A DNA stretch of 54,391 nucleotides, taken from NCBI GenBank assembly GCA_026647215.1, contig JAPKHC010000037.1:1-54391 (forward strand). The letters are read 5' to 3'. A program made the position numbers and the translations under genes. Every line of letters begins with the position of its first letter. Positions within the stretch are counted from its first letter, which is position 1. Shown here one piece after another: positions 48,619 through 54,391 of the stretch. The notes beneath the pieces are model-generated. The model searched no databases. It had not been told where the DNA came from and saw only the letters and a program-made list of their open reading frames with translations. Source of the DNA: F1-120-MAGs118 sp013360535 (GTDB lineage Bacteria; Planctomycetota; UBA1135; GCA-002686595).

Positions 48619-48783
48619 CCGATCGTTCCGCCTTTTCGTTCACGGTCGCTTGTGCTGCGCGCTCACTGTCGCTTGCGCTGCGCGCGTCCCTTGCTCGCTC
48701 TTCGCGCTCGCGCCTCGATCTCACCTCACACTCCCGCTGCACACTCCCGCTGCGCGCGTCGCTCGCGCTTTCTCTCCTCGCCG
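48619..48783. repeat. Pyrimidine-rich low-complexity repeats
   Basis: This intergenic stretch holds short direct repeats: CACACTCCCGCTG twice in tandem, and GTCGCTTG(T/C)GCTGCGCGC twice near 48645-48690, with CTCGCTC-type runs. It separates the hypothetical gene from the MaoC-like stop. No gene is visible. Confidence 0.6.
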
Positions 48784-49245
48784 CTACTTTCGCTTCTGCA
48801 TCAAGAGCCGCCACGTGCTGTCGTAGCACTCCTCATCGCGCTGGTTCCTCACCACCGTATGCCACTCGACCCAGCCCCGCCTGGGCCCCGGCTCCGGATC
48901 GAGCGCACTGACCGTGATCGTCGCCCGGATCCGATCTCCCGGCCTCACCGGCGCCACGAACCTGCCCTGCACACCCTGCACCGCCACGACCGTCCCGACG
49001 AACAGCCCGCTCTGCCACATCATCCCCGCCGCCAACGACTGCACCAGCATCCCGTGAGCGATGCACCCCCGGAACGGCGTCTTGCGCGCAAACTCCGGCT
49101 CGACATGCACCGGATTGAAGTCGCCGGTGAGCTCCGCAAAGCGCTGGATCTCCTCCTGCGTCACCTCATGCTCCGGCGCCCCGTACTGGGCACCCAACCG
49201 ACAATCCTCGAACCCCAGCGGGGCCTGCTTTTCGACGTTCACCAT
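48784..49245 (-). CDS. MaoC-like (R)-specific enoyl-CoA hydratase
   Basis: A 153-residue hot-dog fold protein. The motif FAELTGDFNPVHVEPEFARK (about 35-54) contains the D-x-N-P-x-H catalytic dyad (Asp, His); GCIAHGMLVQSLAAGMMW follows as the substrate helix. RPGDRIRATITVSAL and WHTVVRNQRDEECYDSTWRL are later beta strands. It probably hydrates trans-2-enoyl-CoA to (R)-3-hydroxyacyl-CoA, supplying a PHA or fatty-acid branch, or acts on an unrelated thioester. It is isolated, leftward, flanked by repeat-rich DNA. ATG at 49245. Confidence 0.88.
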   Translation of the reverse strand: MVNVEKQAPLGFEDCRLGAQYGAPEHEVTQEEIQRFAELTGDFNPVHVEPEFARKTPFRGCIAHGMLVQSLAAGMMWQSGLFVGTVVAVQGVQGRFVAPVRPGDRIRATITVSALDPEPGPRRGWVEWHTVVRNQRDEECYDSTWRLLMQKRK

Positions 49246-49332
49246 GGCACCCTAAATCTGCCTTCCCGCCACGTTCTTCGTCCACACCTCGCTGCTCGCG
49301 CCTCGTTCCTCGCGCCTCGCTGTTCGCTCGTT

Positions 49333-49381
49333 GCTCCTCGCTCCTCGCTCCTCGCCCGTTGCCCGTTGCCCGTTGCCCGTT
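49333..49381. repeat. Adjacent heptamer tandem arrays
   Basis: (GCTCCTC)x3 at 49333-49353 runs directly into (GCCCGTT)x4 at 49354-49381, an unbroken 7-nt register over 49 nt. Upstream (49285-49332) lie degenerate CTCGC-type units. Heptanucleotide arrays of this type are known in some bacterial genomes, but the pair of different units in one register is notable. Confidence 0.85.
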
Positions 49382-49407
49382 CCTTCACCGGACGCGCGAC
49401 AGTTCTC

Positions 49408-49493
49408 TCCCAGCGTTCTGTTGCGCTGGGCTCCTCGCCGTTTCCCTCAGCTCTCCCGACCCGCCAGGAGCCCAGTGCGACAGAACGCTGGGA
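49408..49493. repeat. Imperfect inverted repeat B
   Basis: Arms 49408-49435 and 49466-49493 (28 nt each, two mismatches) surround a 30-nt loop; the arm begins CCCAGCGTTCTG. It directly abuts the next inverted repeat. Confidence 0.75.
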
Positions 49494-49568
49494 CGTTACG
49501 TAGCACCAAACCCAAGCCAGAGGCCCGGCTCTGCGGGCCAATGGCGCGGGCTTGGTGCTACGTAACGT
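49493..49568. repeat. Inverted repeat C with nested hairpin
   Basis: ACGTTACGTAGCACCAA (49493-49509) pairs perfectly with 49552-49568. Inside, GCCA/TGGC (516-519 with 542-545 of 49xxx) and GGCCCG/CGGGCC (49522-49527 with 49534-49539) stack into one long interrupted hairpin of 76 nt. Confidence 0.75.
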
Positions 49569-50276
49569 GTGTTATCGGAAATTGTGGCCGAGAACCGCAA
49601 CAGAGCCGCTTCAGGTTTTGAAGCAAAGGCCGCGGCGAACTCGCGGCCACACACACCCAGTACGCCGACCGCTCGCGCCGCGGTCAAGCCCAGCGCCACC
49701 CAATGCCCTCACGAGCCCACGACGCGCCAGCCCCGGCCCGCACACCGGCGCCACCAGCGTGCGCCTCCCGAGAACTCCCGAGAACTCCCGCCCGATGACG
49801 CGGCCACACCTGTGGCGCTCCGTCCTCGCCGCACTCGCAAGCCTTCTGCGCTCGGCTTCTCGTCTCGCTTTCGACGCGCCTCCGGCGACCGAACTTGACC
49901 TTGCGTGGCCTCGGGCAGGACTCGGTCCCGGGTGCGCCTGTCCGACGGCCCGCGCGTTCCAGTTCCACAGCGGCTCGGCCCGCGGGCTCGGGCTCGCGTG
50001 GAACCACGACGTCGAAGTCGCCGGCTCCTGATCCGGCTCCGTCGACCCGCACTCCGGCCCGTCAGGGTTCCTTGGAGCGCATCGGCGACCGAGCCCGAGG
50101 TTGCGAGCCATCGAACGACGACCTGGCGGACTTCCCCTGCGGCGGCGCGCCCTGCACTTGATTGCAACTTCCTAGGGCGTCCCGAAAAAGGGGAGTCGCG
50201 CCCCGGGCCGACGCCGCGGCTCCCGGCTAGGATCCTCTGCACCCAGGTTCGCCGCGGTCCGCGAGCGACGCATCCC
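49569..50276. other. Intergenic stretch, no supported gene
   Basis: Open frames exist on both strands, including a 78-residue + frame at 49795-50031, but none shows a ribosome site, recognisable domain or convincing composition. No RNA gene was recognised. Confidence 0.6.
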
Positions 50277-50282
50277 AAGGAG
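50277..50282 (+). promoter_or_regulatory. Ribosome-binding site deciding a GTG start
   Basis: AAGGAG at 50277-50282 is 6 nt upstream of GTG 50289. It is among the best sites in the window and selects this GTG within a much longer open frame. Confidence 0.75.
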
Positions 50283-50288
50283 AAGTCC

Positions 50289-50654
50289 GTGCACGCAGCG
50301 TGTTTCCTGTGCGAGAGCATGACCCCGATCCCCGGCTCGCGGCTGTTCGACGTCCATCGCGCCGGCATCGGTGGCCTGCGGCGCAAGCCGGACGGGCCCG
50401 GCAAGGTGACGCTGGCGGTGCTGCTCACCACCGAGATGGGTATCACGCGCGACGACCGGCTGACGCTGGTGCGCGTGTCGCCCGACGGCCGCCGCGACCT
50501 GCTGGTCGAGCTCGGCATGCGCGACGAAGGCCACGAGACGCAGTCGTGGATCTCGTGCGAGATCGAGGTCGACTACGAGCCGGGCCCCTACCGCTTCGAG
50601 GTGCTGCGCGGCGAGGAACTGCTGTGTTTCGTGCCCTTCGAGGTGCTCCGCTAG
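50289..50654 (+). CDS. Conserved-looking cytosolic protein (121 aa)
   Basis: A 121-residue protein from GTG 50289 preceded by AAGGAG. It reads VHAACFLCESMTPIPGSRLF, DVHRAGIGGLRRKPDG, then alternating beta strands such as KVTLAVLLTTEMGITRDDRL, DLLVELGMRDEGHETQ and PYRFEVLRGEELLCFVPFEV. That pattern, including the closing strand, looks like a small beta-sandwich similar to DUF6941-type proteins, but I am not certain. No signal peptide or membrane helix. It lies 79 nt ahead of the GyrI-like lipoprotein gene. Confidence 0.65.
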   Translation: MHAACFLCESMTPIPGSRLFDVHRAGIGGLRRKPDGPGKVTLAVLLTTEMGITRDDRLTLVRVSPDGRRDLLVELGMRDEGHETQSWISCEIEVDYEPGPYRFEVLRGEELLCFVPFEVLR

Positions 50655-50733
50655 CGCCCGCGCTTGGGACGGCTCCCCCACTCCCGTGGCCGGGTCCCTC
50701 AAGGGTTGCCCGGATCGAGCCGATGCGCGAGCC

Positions 50734-51351
50734 ATGCAGCTCCGCCGCCTGTCCCCGCTCGTGCCCACGTTCGCCCTCGCGCTGTGCGCCTGCCACGCCT
50801 CGACCGAGGCTTCGTCCGGGCCCGGCTCGAACCTGCCGTCGACCTTCGTGGCCGACCTGCCCGTGGCGCTCGCGCCGTTCGACGACGTCAAGGTCGACTG
50901 GAAGCAGCGCATCGACCAGCCCTACGTGTTCATCGAGGAACGTGGCAGCTACACGGGCATCGGGCGTGTGCTCGAACGCGTGTTCGCGGCCGCTTCCGAG
51001 CAGGGCCTCACGCCCAACGGCGCACCCTTCGCGCTGTACTACGACGATCCGGGCAAGGTGGCGCCCGAGCGCCTGCGCATGCGCGCCTGCCTGCCCGTCG
51101 GTTCCCCCGTGACGACGCGCGGCGACCTGCAGTACGGAGTGCTCGAGAGCACCACCGTGGCCTACGCGTTCGTCGGCGGCGCCTACCCGGAAGTCCCACG
51201 CGCCTATCCGGCGCTGTTCAAGTTCCTGGCGCGGCTCGACTGGGTCGAGAACGGCCCGATCCGCGAGATCTACCTCGTCAATCCGGCTGACGTGACCGAC
51301 TGGTCGCAGCTCGTCACCGAGGTGCAGGTTCCGGCGACGCAAGCGCGCTGA
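50734..51351 (+). CDS. Lipoprotein with a GyrI-like effector-binding domain
   Basis: 205 residues from ATG 50734 with a signal peptide (LSPLVPTFALALCAC, lipobox Cys near 20). The mature part contains a GyrI-like/AraC-effector-binding fold: PYVFIEERGSYTGIGRVLER (strand-helix), GAPFALYYDDPGKVAPERLR (the family Y-x-D-P motif), MRACLPVGSPVTTRGDLQYG and a second half with AFVGGAYPEVPRAYPALFKF ending IREIYLVNPADVTDW. These domains are normally cytosolic small-molecule sensors, so a lipid-anchored one is unusual. Its TGA is inside the left arm of the family A palindrome. Confidence 0.78.
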   Translation: MQLRRLSPLVPTFALALCACHASTEASSGPGSNLPSTFVADLPVALAPFDDVKVDWKQRIDQPYVFIEERGSYTGIGRVLERVFAAASEQGLTPNGAPFALYYDDPGKVAPERLRMRACLPVGSPVTTRGDLQYGVLESTTVAYAFVGGAYPEVPRAYPALFKFLARLDWVENGPIREIYLVNPADVTDWSQLVTEVQVPATQAR

Positions 51352-51477
51352 CGCGCTGAATACGGTGCCAGAGCAATTTTCTCTGCAAACGGCGGCCGGC
51401 GTCGAAGGCAACGCCGTCGACACCGGCCGCCGTTTGCAGAGAAAATTGCTCTGGCACCGTATTCAGCGCGTCAGCGC
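51345..51477. repeat. Long perfect inverted repeat, family A copy 2
   Basis: Arms 51345-51399 and 51423-51477 are exact reverse complements over 55 bp with a 23-nt spacer that itself pairs in part. It fills the whole gap between two convergent genes and includes both stop codons: TGA 51349-51351 (+) and TCA 51463-51465 (-). The core GCCAGAGCAATTTTCTCTGC matches copy 1 at 134-264; the spacer core CGAAGGCAACGCC (51403-51415) is in opposite orientation to copy 1. Confidence 0.92.
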
Positions 51478-53094
51478 CGCGCTTTCCGGCGGATAGCAGC
51501 AGAAGACGTCGAGCCGAGCGCCGTTGCGGCGCGCGCGCAGGCGGTCGCCGGGTTGCAGTGCGTCCGCGAGGCGCGGCTCGAGCTCGACGGGGAACTCGTC
51601 GCCGCGCGCGTCGCGCACGCTGGGGTGCGCGCCCTCGAGCGAAGTGACCTCGAACACCTGCGAGGCCTGTCCGTTGTCGGAGCGGCACCAGCGTTGCGCC
51701 TCGACGAGGCGCGGCAGCGAACGTTCGAGCGTCGCGACGTCGCGCTCGTAGGCGTCGAGCAGCGCGACATCCTGATTCTCCTGCGACCACGCGCAGAAGG
51801 CGCGCAGCGCGGCGAGCATGCGGCGCGCCTCGTCGGGAGTCTTGAGCAGCTTGCGCTCGGGCAGCCACACCGCGGCGAACAGCACGAGCTCGCGTCCGCC
51901 GAGGTTCTCGAACACGCCGTAGTCGGCGCCGAAGTCGCCGAACGCACGCACGGGAGCGACTTCGCGCGAGGCGGCCTCGCCCTTGACGCGTCCGGTCTCC
52001 CACAGGAATTCCTCGATCATCGCCGCGACGACGCCGGGGAAATCCGGAGCGGGCGCGCCGTCGATGCCGTCGGGGTCGTAGCTCTCCGTCTCGAGCTCGA
52101 GGTCGCGCTCGAGCTCGCGGAAGAGCGTCTCCAGGTCGCGCCCCTCGCGTCGACCGCGGTCGAAGGCCTCGATCGCGGCCTGCGCATCGGCCGACGAAGT
52201 GCGCGTTTCCTCGGTCGGAGCCGCGACGCCGCCATCGGGACGCGAGAGCACGATCCACGCTTCCTGCAGCACGCGCCGGGCGAGCTCGAGGTCGACCTCG
52301 GTGTCGAAGGCGAGCTCCTCGAGCACGCCGCCGAGCGCGTCGCCGGCGCCGACCAGCAGCGCATCGTCGCCGAGCGGAGAGCGGCGCAGCTCGGCGAAGA
52401 TGCGCTCGATGCGCGCTTCCTCGAGGCCCGCACCCGCGAGCGCCGTGCGCGCCTTGTCGAGCGGGTCGGCGACCTCGGGCTCGATGCGGCGCCAGAACAT
52501 GCCTTCGAGCTCGGCCTGCGTCAGGCGCAGGACACCGCGACGCTGCTCGCGCAGGTGCTCGAAGTCCGCGAGCAGCGCGCGCAGCAGCTTGCTCGAGCGG
52601 AACACGCCGGCGGCCGGCGACACGCGGTAGAGCGACTCGCCGATCGCGAACAGGCGGCCGACCACGACGTCGTCGGCGCTGAGCGCGAGCGAGCCCTCGG
52701 GTTCGTTGAGCGGATACTCGCCCATCGCCGCGAGGTCGCGCACCCACACGCCCTCGCCCTCGGCGACGCCCGTCACCTGGAACACGCTGCAGCGCGAGGC
52801 CAGCAGCCCGCGCAGCGCATCCTCGTCGAGCTCCGGCGCGTCGAGGTCCGTCAGGCGGTGCAGCACCCACTCGACCGGCACGCCGCCCAGCGCGCTGCTC
52901 GGCCGCTCGAGCAGGAACCACTCCTGATGGCGGCGCAGCGCGCGCGGCGTCTCGTCGTTGCCTTCGGGAGGAGCGCCGTTCAGGAAGTACTCGCGGCGGC
53001 TCGTCTCGAACTCGAGTTCGAGGCCGGGCAACGCGAGCACGGTCTGGGCGAGCAGCGCGAGGGTGCGTTCGATGTCGTTGGGGTCCAGTCGCAT
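51463..53094 (-). CDS. Large hypothetical protein (543 aa)
   Basis: A soluble, acidic, helix-rich protein without signal peptide, membrane helix or recognisable domain. The N-terminal portion includes TSRREYFLNGAPPEGNDETP and EWFLLERPSSALGGVPVEWV; the central part is rich in Leu/Glu helices (EELAFDTEVDLELARRVLQE) and the C-terminal part has VFEVTSLEGAHPSVRDARGD, then a beta-like DRLRARRNGARLDVFCCYPP. ATG 53094 diverges from the riboswitch-controlled gene; its end runs into the family A palindrome. Function unknown; probably lineage-specific. Confidence 0.75.
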   Translation of the reverse strand: MRLDPNDIERTLALLAQTVLALPGLELEFETSRREYFLNGAPPEGNDETPRALRRHQEWFLLERPSSALGGVPVEWVLHRLTDLDAPELDEDALRGLLASRCSVFQVTGVAEGEGVWVRDLAAMGEYPLNEPEGSLALSADDVVVGRLFAIGESLYRVSPAAGVFRSSKLLRALLADFEHLREQRRGVLRLTQAELEGMFWRRIEPEVADPLDKARTALAGAGLEEARIERIFAELRRSPLGDDALLVGAGDALGGVLEELAFDTEVDLELARRVLQEAWIVLSRPDGGVAAPTEETRTSSADAQAAIEAFDRGRREGRDLETLFRELERDLELETESYDPDGIDGAPAPDFPGVVAAMIEEFLWETGRVKGEAASREVAPVRAFGDFGADYGVFENLGGRELVLFAAVWLPERKLLKTPDEARRMLAALRAFCAWSQENQDVALLDAYERDVATLERSLPRLVEAQRWCRSDNGQASQVFEVTSLEGAHPSVRDARGDEFPVELEPRLADALQPGDRLRARRNGARLDVFCCYPPESAALTR

Positions 53095-53141
53095 GAGAGG
53101 CCGCAGATTGTAGGCGCTGGGGCCCCGCGGCGGCCCGCGGT

Positions 53142-53170
53142 TTGACAGCCGGGGCGCGCCCGCCTAGCCT
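53142..53170 (+). promoter_or_regulatory. Sigma70-like promoter before the riboswitch
   Basis: TTGACA at 53142-53147 and TAGCCT at 53165-53170 are separated by exactly 17 nt; transcription would start near 53177, at the beginning of the cobalamin riboswitch. Confidence 0.7.
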
Positions 53171-53177
53171 CGTGGCC

Positions 53178-53390
53178 TGACAAATCGAGTTGCGAGCATG
53201 GCTGGGGAAGCCGGTGAGATTCCGGCACGGTCCCGCCACTGTGAGTCGCTAGCCCGAAGGACCTACGAGCCTGAACACCGCGTGAAAGCGCGGGCCAAGG
53301 CTGGCCACTGGGACGCACGCGGAGCCCGCGCGCGCCCGGGAAGGTTGCCCCGAGGGCGACAGCGACGAGTCAGGATATCCACCACGCTTC
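53178..53390 (+). promoter_or_regulatory. Cobalamin (B12) riboswitch
   Basis: Conserved B12-aptamer segments occur in order: GGGGAAGCCGGTGAGATTCC near 53204, the ACGGTCCCGCCACTGTGAG core near 53227, GCCACTGGGA and CCGGGAAGG in the middle, and the 3' end AGTCAGGATATCC at about 53369-53380. It represses (usually) expression when adenosylcobalamin binds. It lies on the + strand upstream of a secreted protein gene starting at 53549; the 160-nt expression platform shows no T-run terminator, so translational control or Rho action is more likely. Confidence 0.9.
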
Positions 53391-53548
53391 GCTGCACCTT
53401 CGGACCTCGAGGAATGGGTCTGGTGCCTTTCGAGGAGCGTGCCCCGTCGGCCACTCCCGCCGGGCCCGTCCCTCGCTCGTCCGCCCGGCCGGCCCCACTT
53501 CGACACGCCGACCCGGGTTCGTCGACGGTCGATCGACAGGTCGCTTCC

Positions 53549-54391
53549 ATGCGTTCGTTGCTTCTCGTTCCGTTCCTCGTCAGCTCCCTCGGCGCTCTCG
53601 CCGGTGCGGACACGACGATCTCCGGCTTCGCGCTCACGCGTGCCGCCAACCCCGTGCCGTCGAGCGCCGCGTGCTCGCTCCCCGACGGCGACTTCATCAC
53701 CTTCGACGGCCAGTTCATCCGGCGCTGGAACGCCGATGGCTCGTTCGAGGACCAGCTCGGCTTCCTCGCGAGCTTCGTGTTCCCCAGTTTCGTGCGCCTC
53801 ACGCCCGCGGGCGACGCGGTGATCATCGGCGACAGCGGGAGCTTCGGCCCAACGCCCGCCGGCGACCTGCACCACGTCGCGCTCGATGGCTCCGGCGTCA
53901 CGTTCCTCGGCAGCATCCCCTACAACTTCGACGGCAAGTTCCTGCCCGGTGGCGACCTGCTCGTCAGCGCGGCGCCGCTCAACTTCGGCAGCGGCACGGA
54001 TCTGTTCCGTGTCACGCTCGCGCCGTACTCGGCGACTGTGGTCGGCCACGTCGACGGGCCCTCGGGCCCGCTGGCGATCGCGCGCAACGGCGACGTGTTC
54101 TACGGCTTCCAGCAGGATCCGACGCTGCCGAACGCTCCGCAGGACATCGTGCGCTGGAGCGCGGGCCTGCTCGCCTCGGGCACGTTCCTCGACAGCTCGA
54201 ACGCGAGCGTCTACACGACCTTCGCGGAGCCGACGTCGGTGCTCGAGTTCGAGCCCGTGCGCGAGCGCCTGGTCGCCGTCGAGAACCGCTACCTCGGCGA
54301 CCACCGCATCCGCCGCGTGCGCCCCAACGGTCAGGTCTCGCCGATTCTCGTCGAGGCCGACGAGTGGATCGGCGGGATGCGCTTCGCCTTC
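53549..54391 (+). CDS. Secreted beta-propeller-like protein, truncated by the window end
   Basis: 281 codons remain open to the end of the window; the start is ATG 53549 with a signal peptide (MRSLLLVPFLVSSLGALAG). An upstream in-frame ATG at 53414 exists but would hide the signal peptide. The mature part shows about five repeats of 40-45 residues with a G-D-x-hydrophobic core: LPDGDFITFDGQFIRRWNAD, LTPAGDAVIIGDSGSFG, FLPGGDLLVSAAPLNFG, IARNGDVFYGFQQDP, and a last one ending HRIRRVRPNGQVSPILVE. This suggests an NHL/beta-propeller fold. Placement after a B12 riboswitch implies a role in cobalamin capture or supply, similar in concept to the propeller BtuG, which is inference. Confidence 0.7.
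   Translation, partial: MRSLLLVPFLVSSLGALAGADTTISGFALTRAANPVPSSAACSLPDGDFITFDGQFIRRWNADGSFEDQLGFLASFVFPSFVRLTPAGDAVIIGDSGSFGPTPAGDLHHVALDGSGVTFLGSIPYNFDGKFLPGGDLLVSAAPLNFGSGTDLFRVTLAPYSATVVGHVDGPSGPLAIARNGDVFYGFQQDPTLPNAPQDIVRWSAGLLASGTFLDSSNASVYTTFAEPTSVLEFEPVRERLVAVENRYLGDHRIRRVRPNGQVSPILVEADEWIGGMRFAF

Noticed and set aside
48645..48783. Possible CRISPR-like repeats
   Set aside because: Repeats are short, pyrimidine-rich and lack uniform spacers; they are low-complexity tandem repeats.
49795..50031. A 78-residue frame with a hydrophobic start in the accessory gap
   Set aside because: No ribosome site, no domain, and repetitive neighbours; composition does not distinguish it from noise.
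53249..54304. Minus-strand frame under the riboswitch-controlled gene
   Set aside because: Acidic/Arg-rich shadow; the plus strand has a signal peptide and repeats, and the riboswitch points right.

Overview
The window is GC-rich and gene-dense and reads as a chromosomal segment of a Gram-negative bacterium. I infer Planctomycetota or a close relative. The clues are a double-length tandem UvrA, type-B succinate dehydrogenase, many secreted proteins of lineage-restricted type, a pair of HEAT-repeat secreted paralogs, and several lipoproteins together with a TolC-type outer-membrane protein. No rRNA, tRNA, CRISPR array, transposase or phage gene was recognised. The taxonomic call is inference, since no ribosomal marker is present.

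Layout. 0-7.6 kb: a leftward set purC-mtnA-small basic protein, diverging from rightward aroA and a rhodanese domain; then a leftward secreted repeat protein opposite galE. 7.8-20.8 kb: a rightward run with dacB and an inositol-monophosphatase-family gene, then a tightly overlapped set of tandem uvrA, XPB-type helicase, XPB-partner protein and thiE. 20.9-28.5 kb: an Imm32-like small protein, a lipoprotein, thiL-tsaE, an ECF sigma/anti-sigma pair, a TolC-family protein and a HEAT lipoprotein. 28.5-39.6 kb: a pseudopilin-like protein, CCA-adding enzyme, a leftward dxr-rseP-ubiA-like operon, then a NUDIX-PurM fusion, a hydrolase-like secreted protein lacking its serine, a membrane spermidine-synthase-like protein and a TPR-like protein. 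39.6-48 kb: two paralogous HEAT secreted proteins and sdhCAB, all leftward. 48-54.4 kb: accessory-looking DNA with a MaoC-like hydratase, small hypothetical genes, heptamer arrays, several long palindromes and finally a sigma70-like promoter, a cobalamin riboswitch and a truncated secreted beta-propeller-like gene at the right edge.

Themes. Stop-start overlaps (mostly GTGA) tie genes into translationally coupled units: dacB/IMPase, uvrA/xpb/partner/thiE, thiL/tsaE, sigma/anti-sigma, rseP/ubiA, sdhA/sdhB. Two genes appear to start at TTG behind strong Shine-Dalgarno sequences. Housekeeping pathways touched are purine synthesis (purC, purM), methionine salvage (mtnA), shikimate (aroA), isoprenoids (dxr, ubiA-like), thiamine (thiE, thiL), tRNA maturation (cca, tsaE) and respiration (sdh).

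Most notable items: (1) the B12 riboswitch controlling a secreted repeat protein, a possible functional analogue of surface cobalamin-binding propellers; (2) a dispersed family of long perfect palindromes, one copy of which runs from the stop codon of one gene into the stop codon of the convergent gene; (3) the repair cluster of tandem UvrA, XPB and its partner; (4) the NUDIX-PurM fusion.
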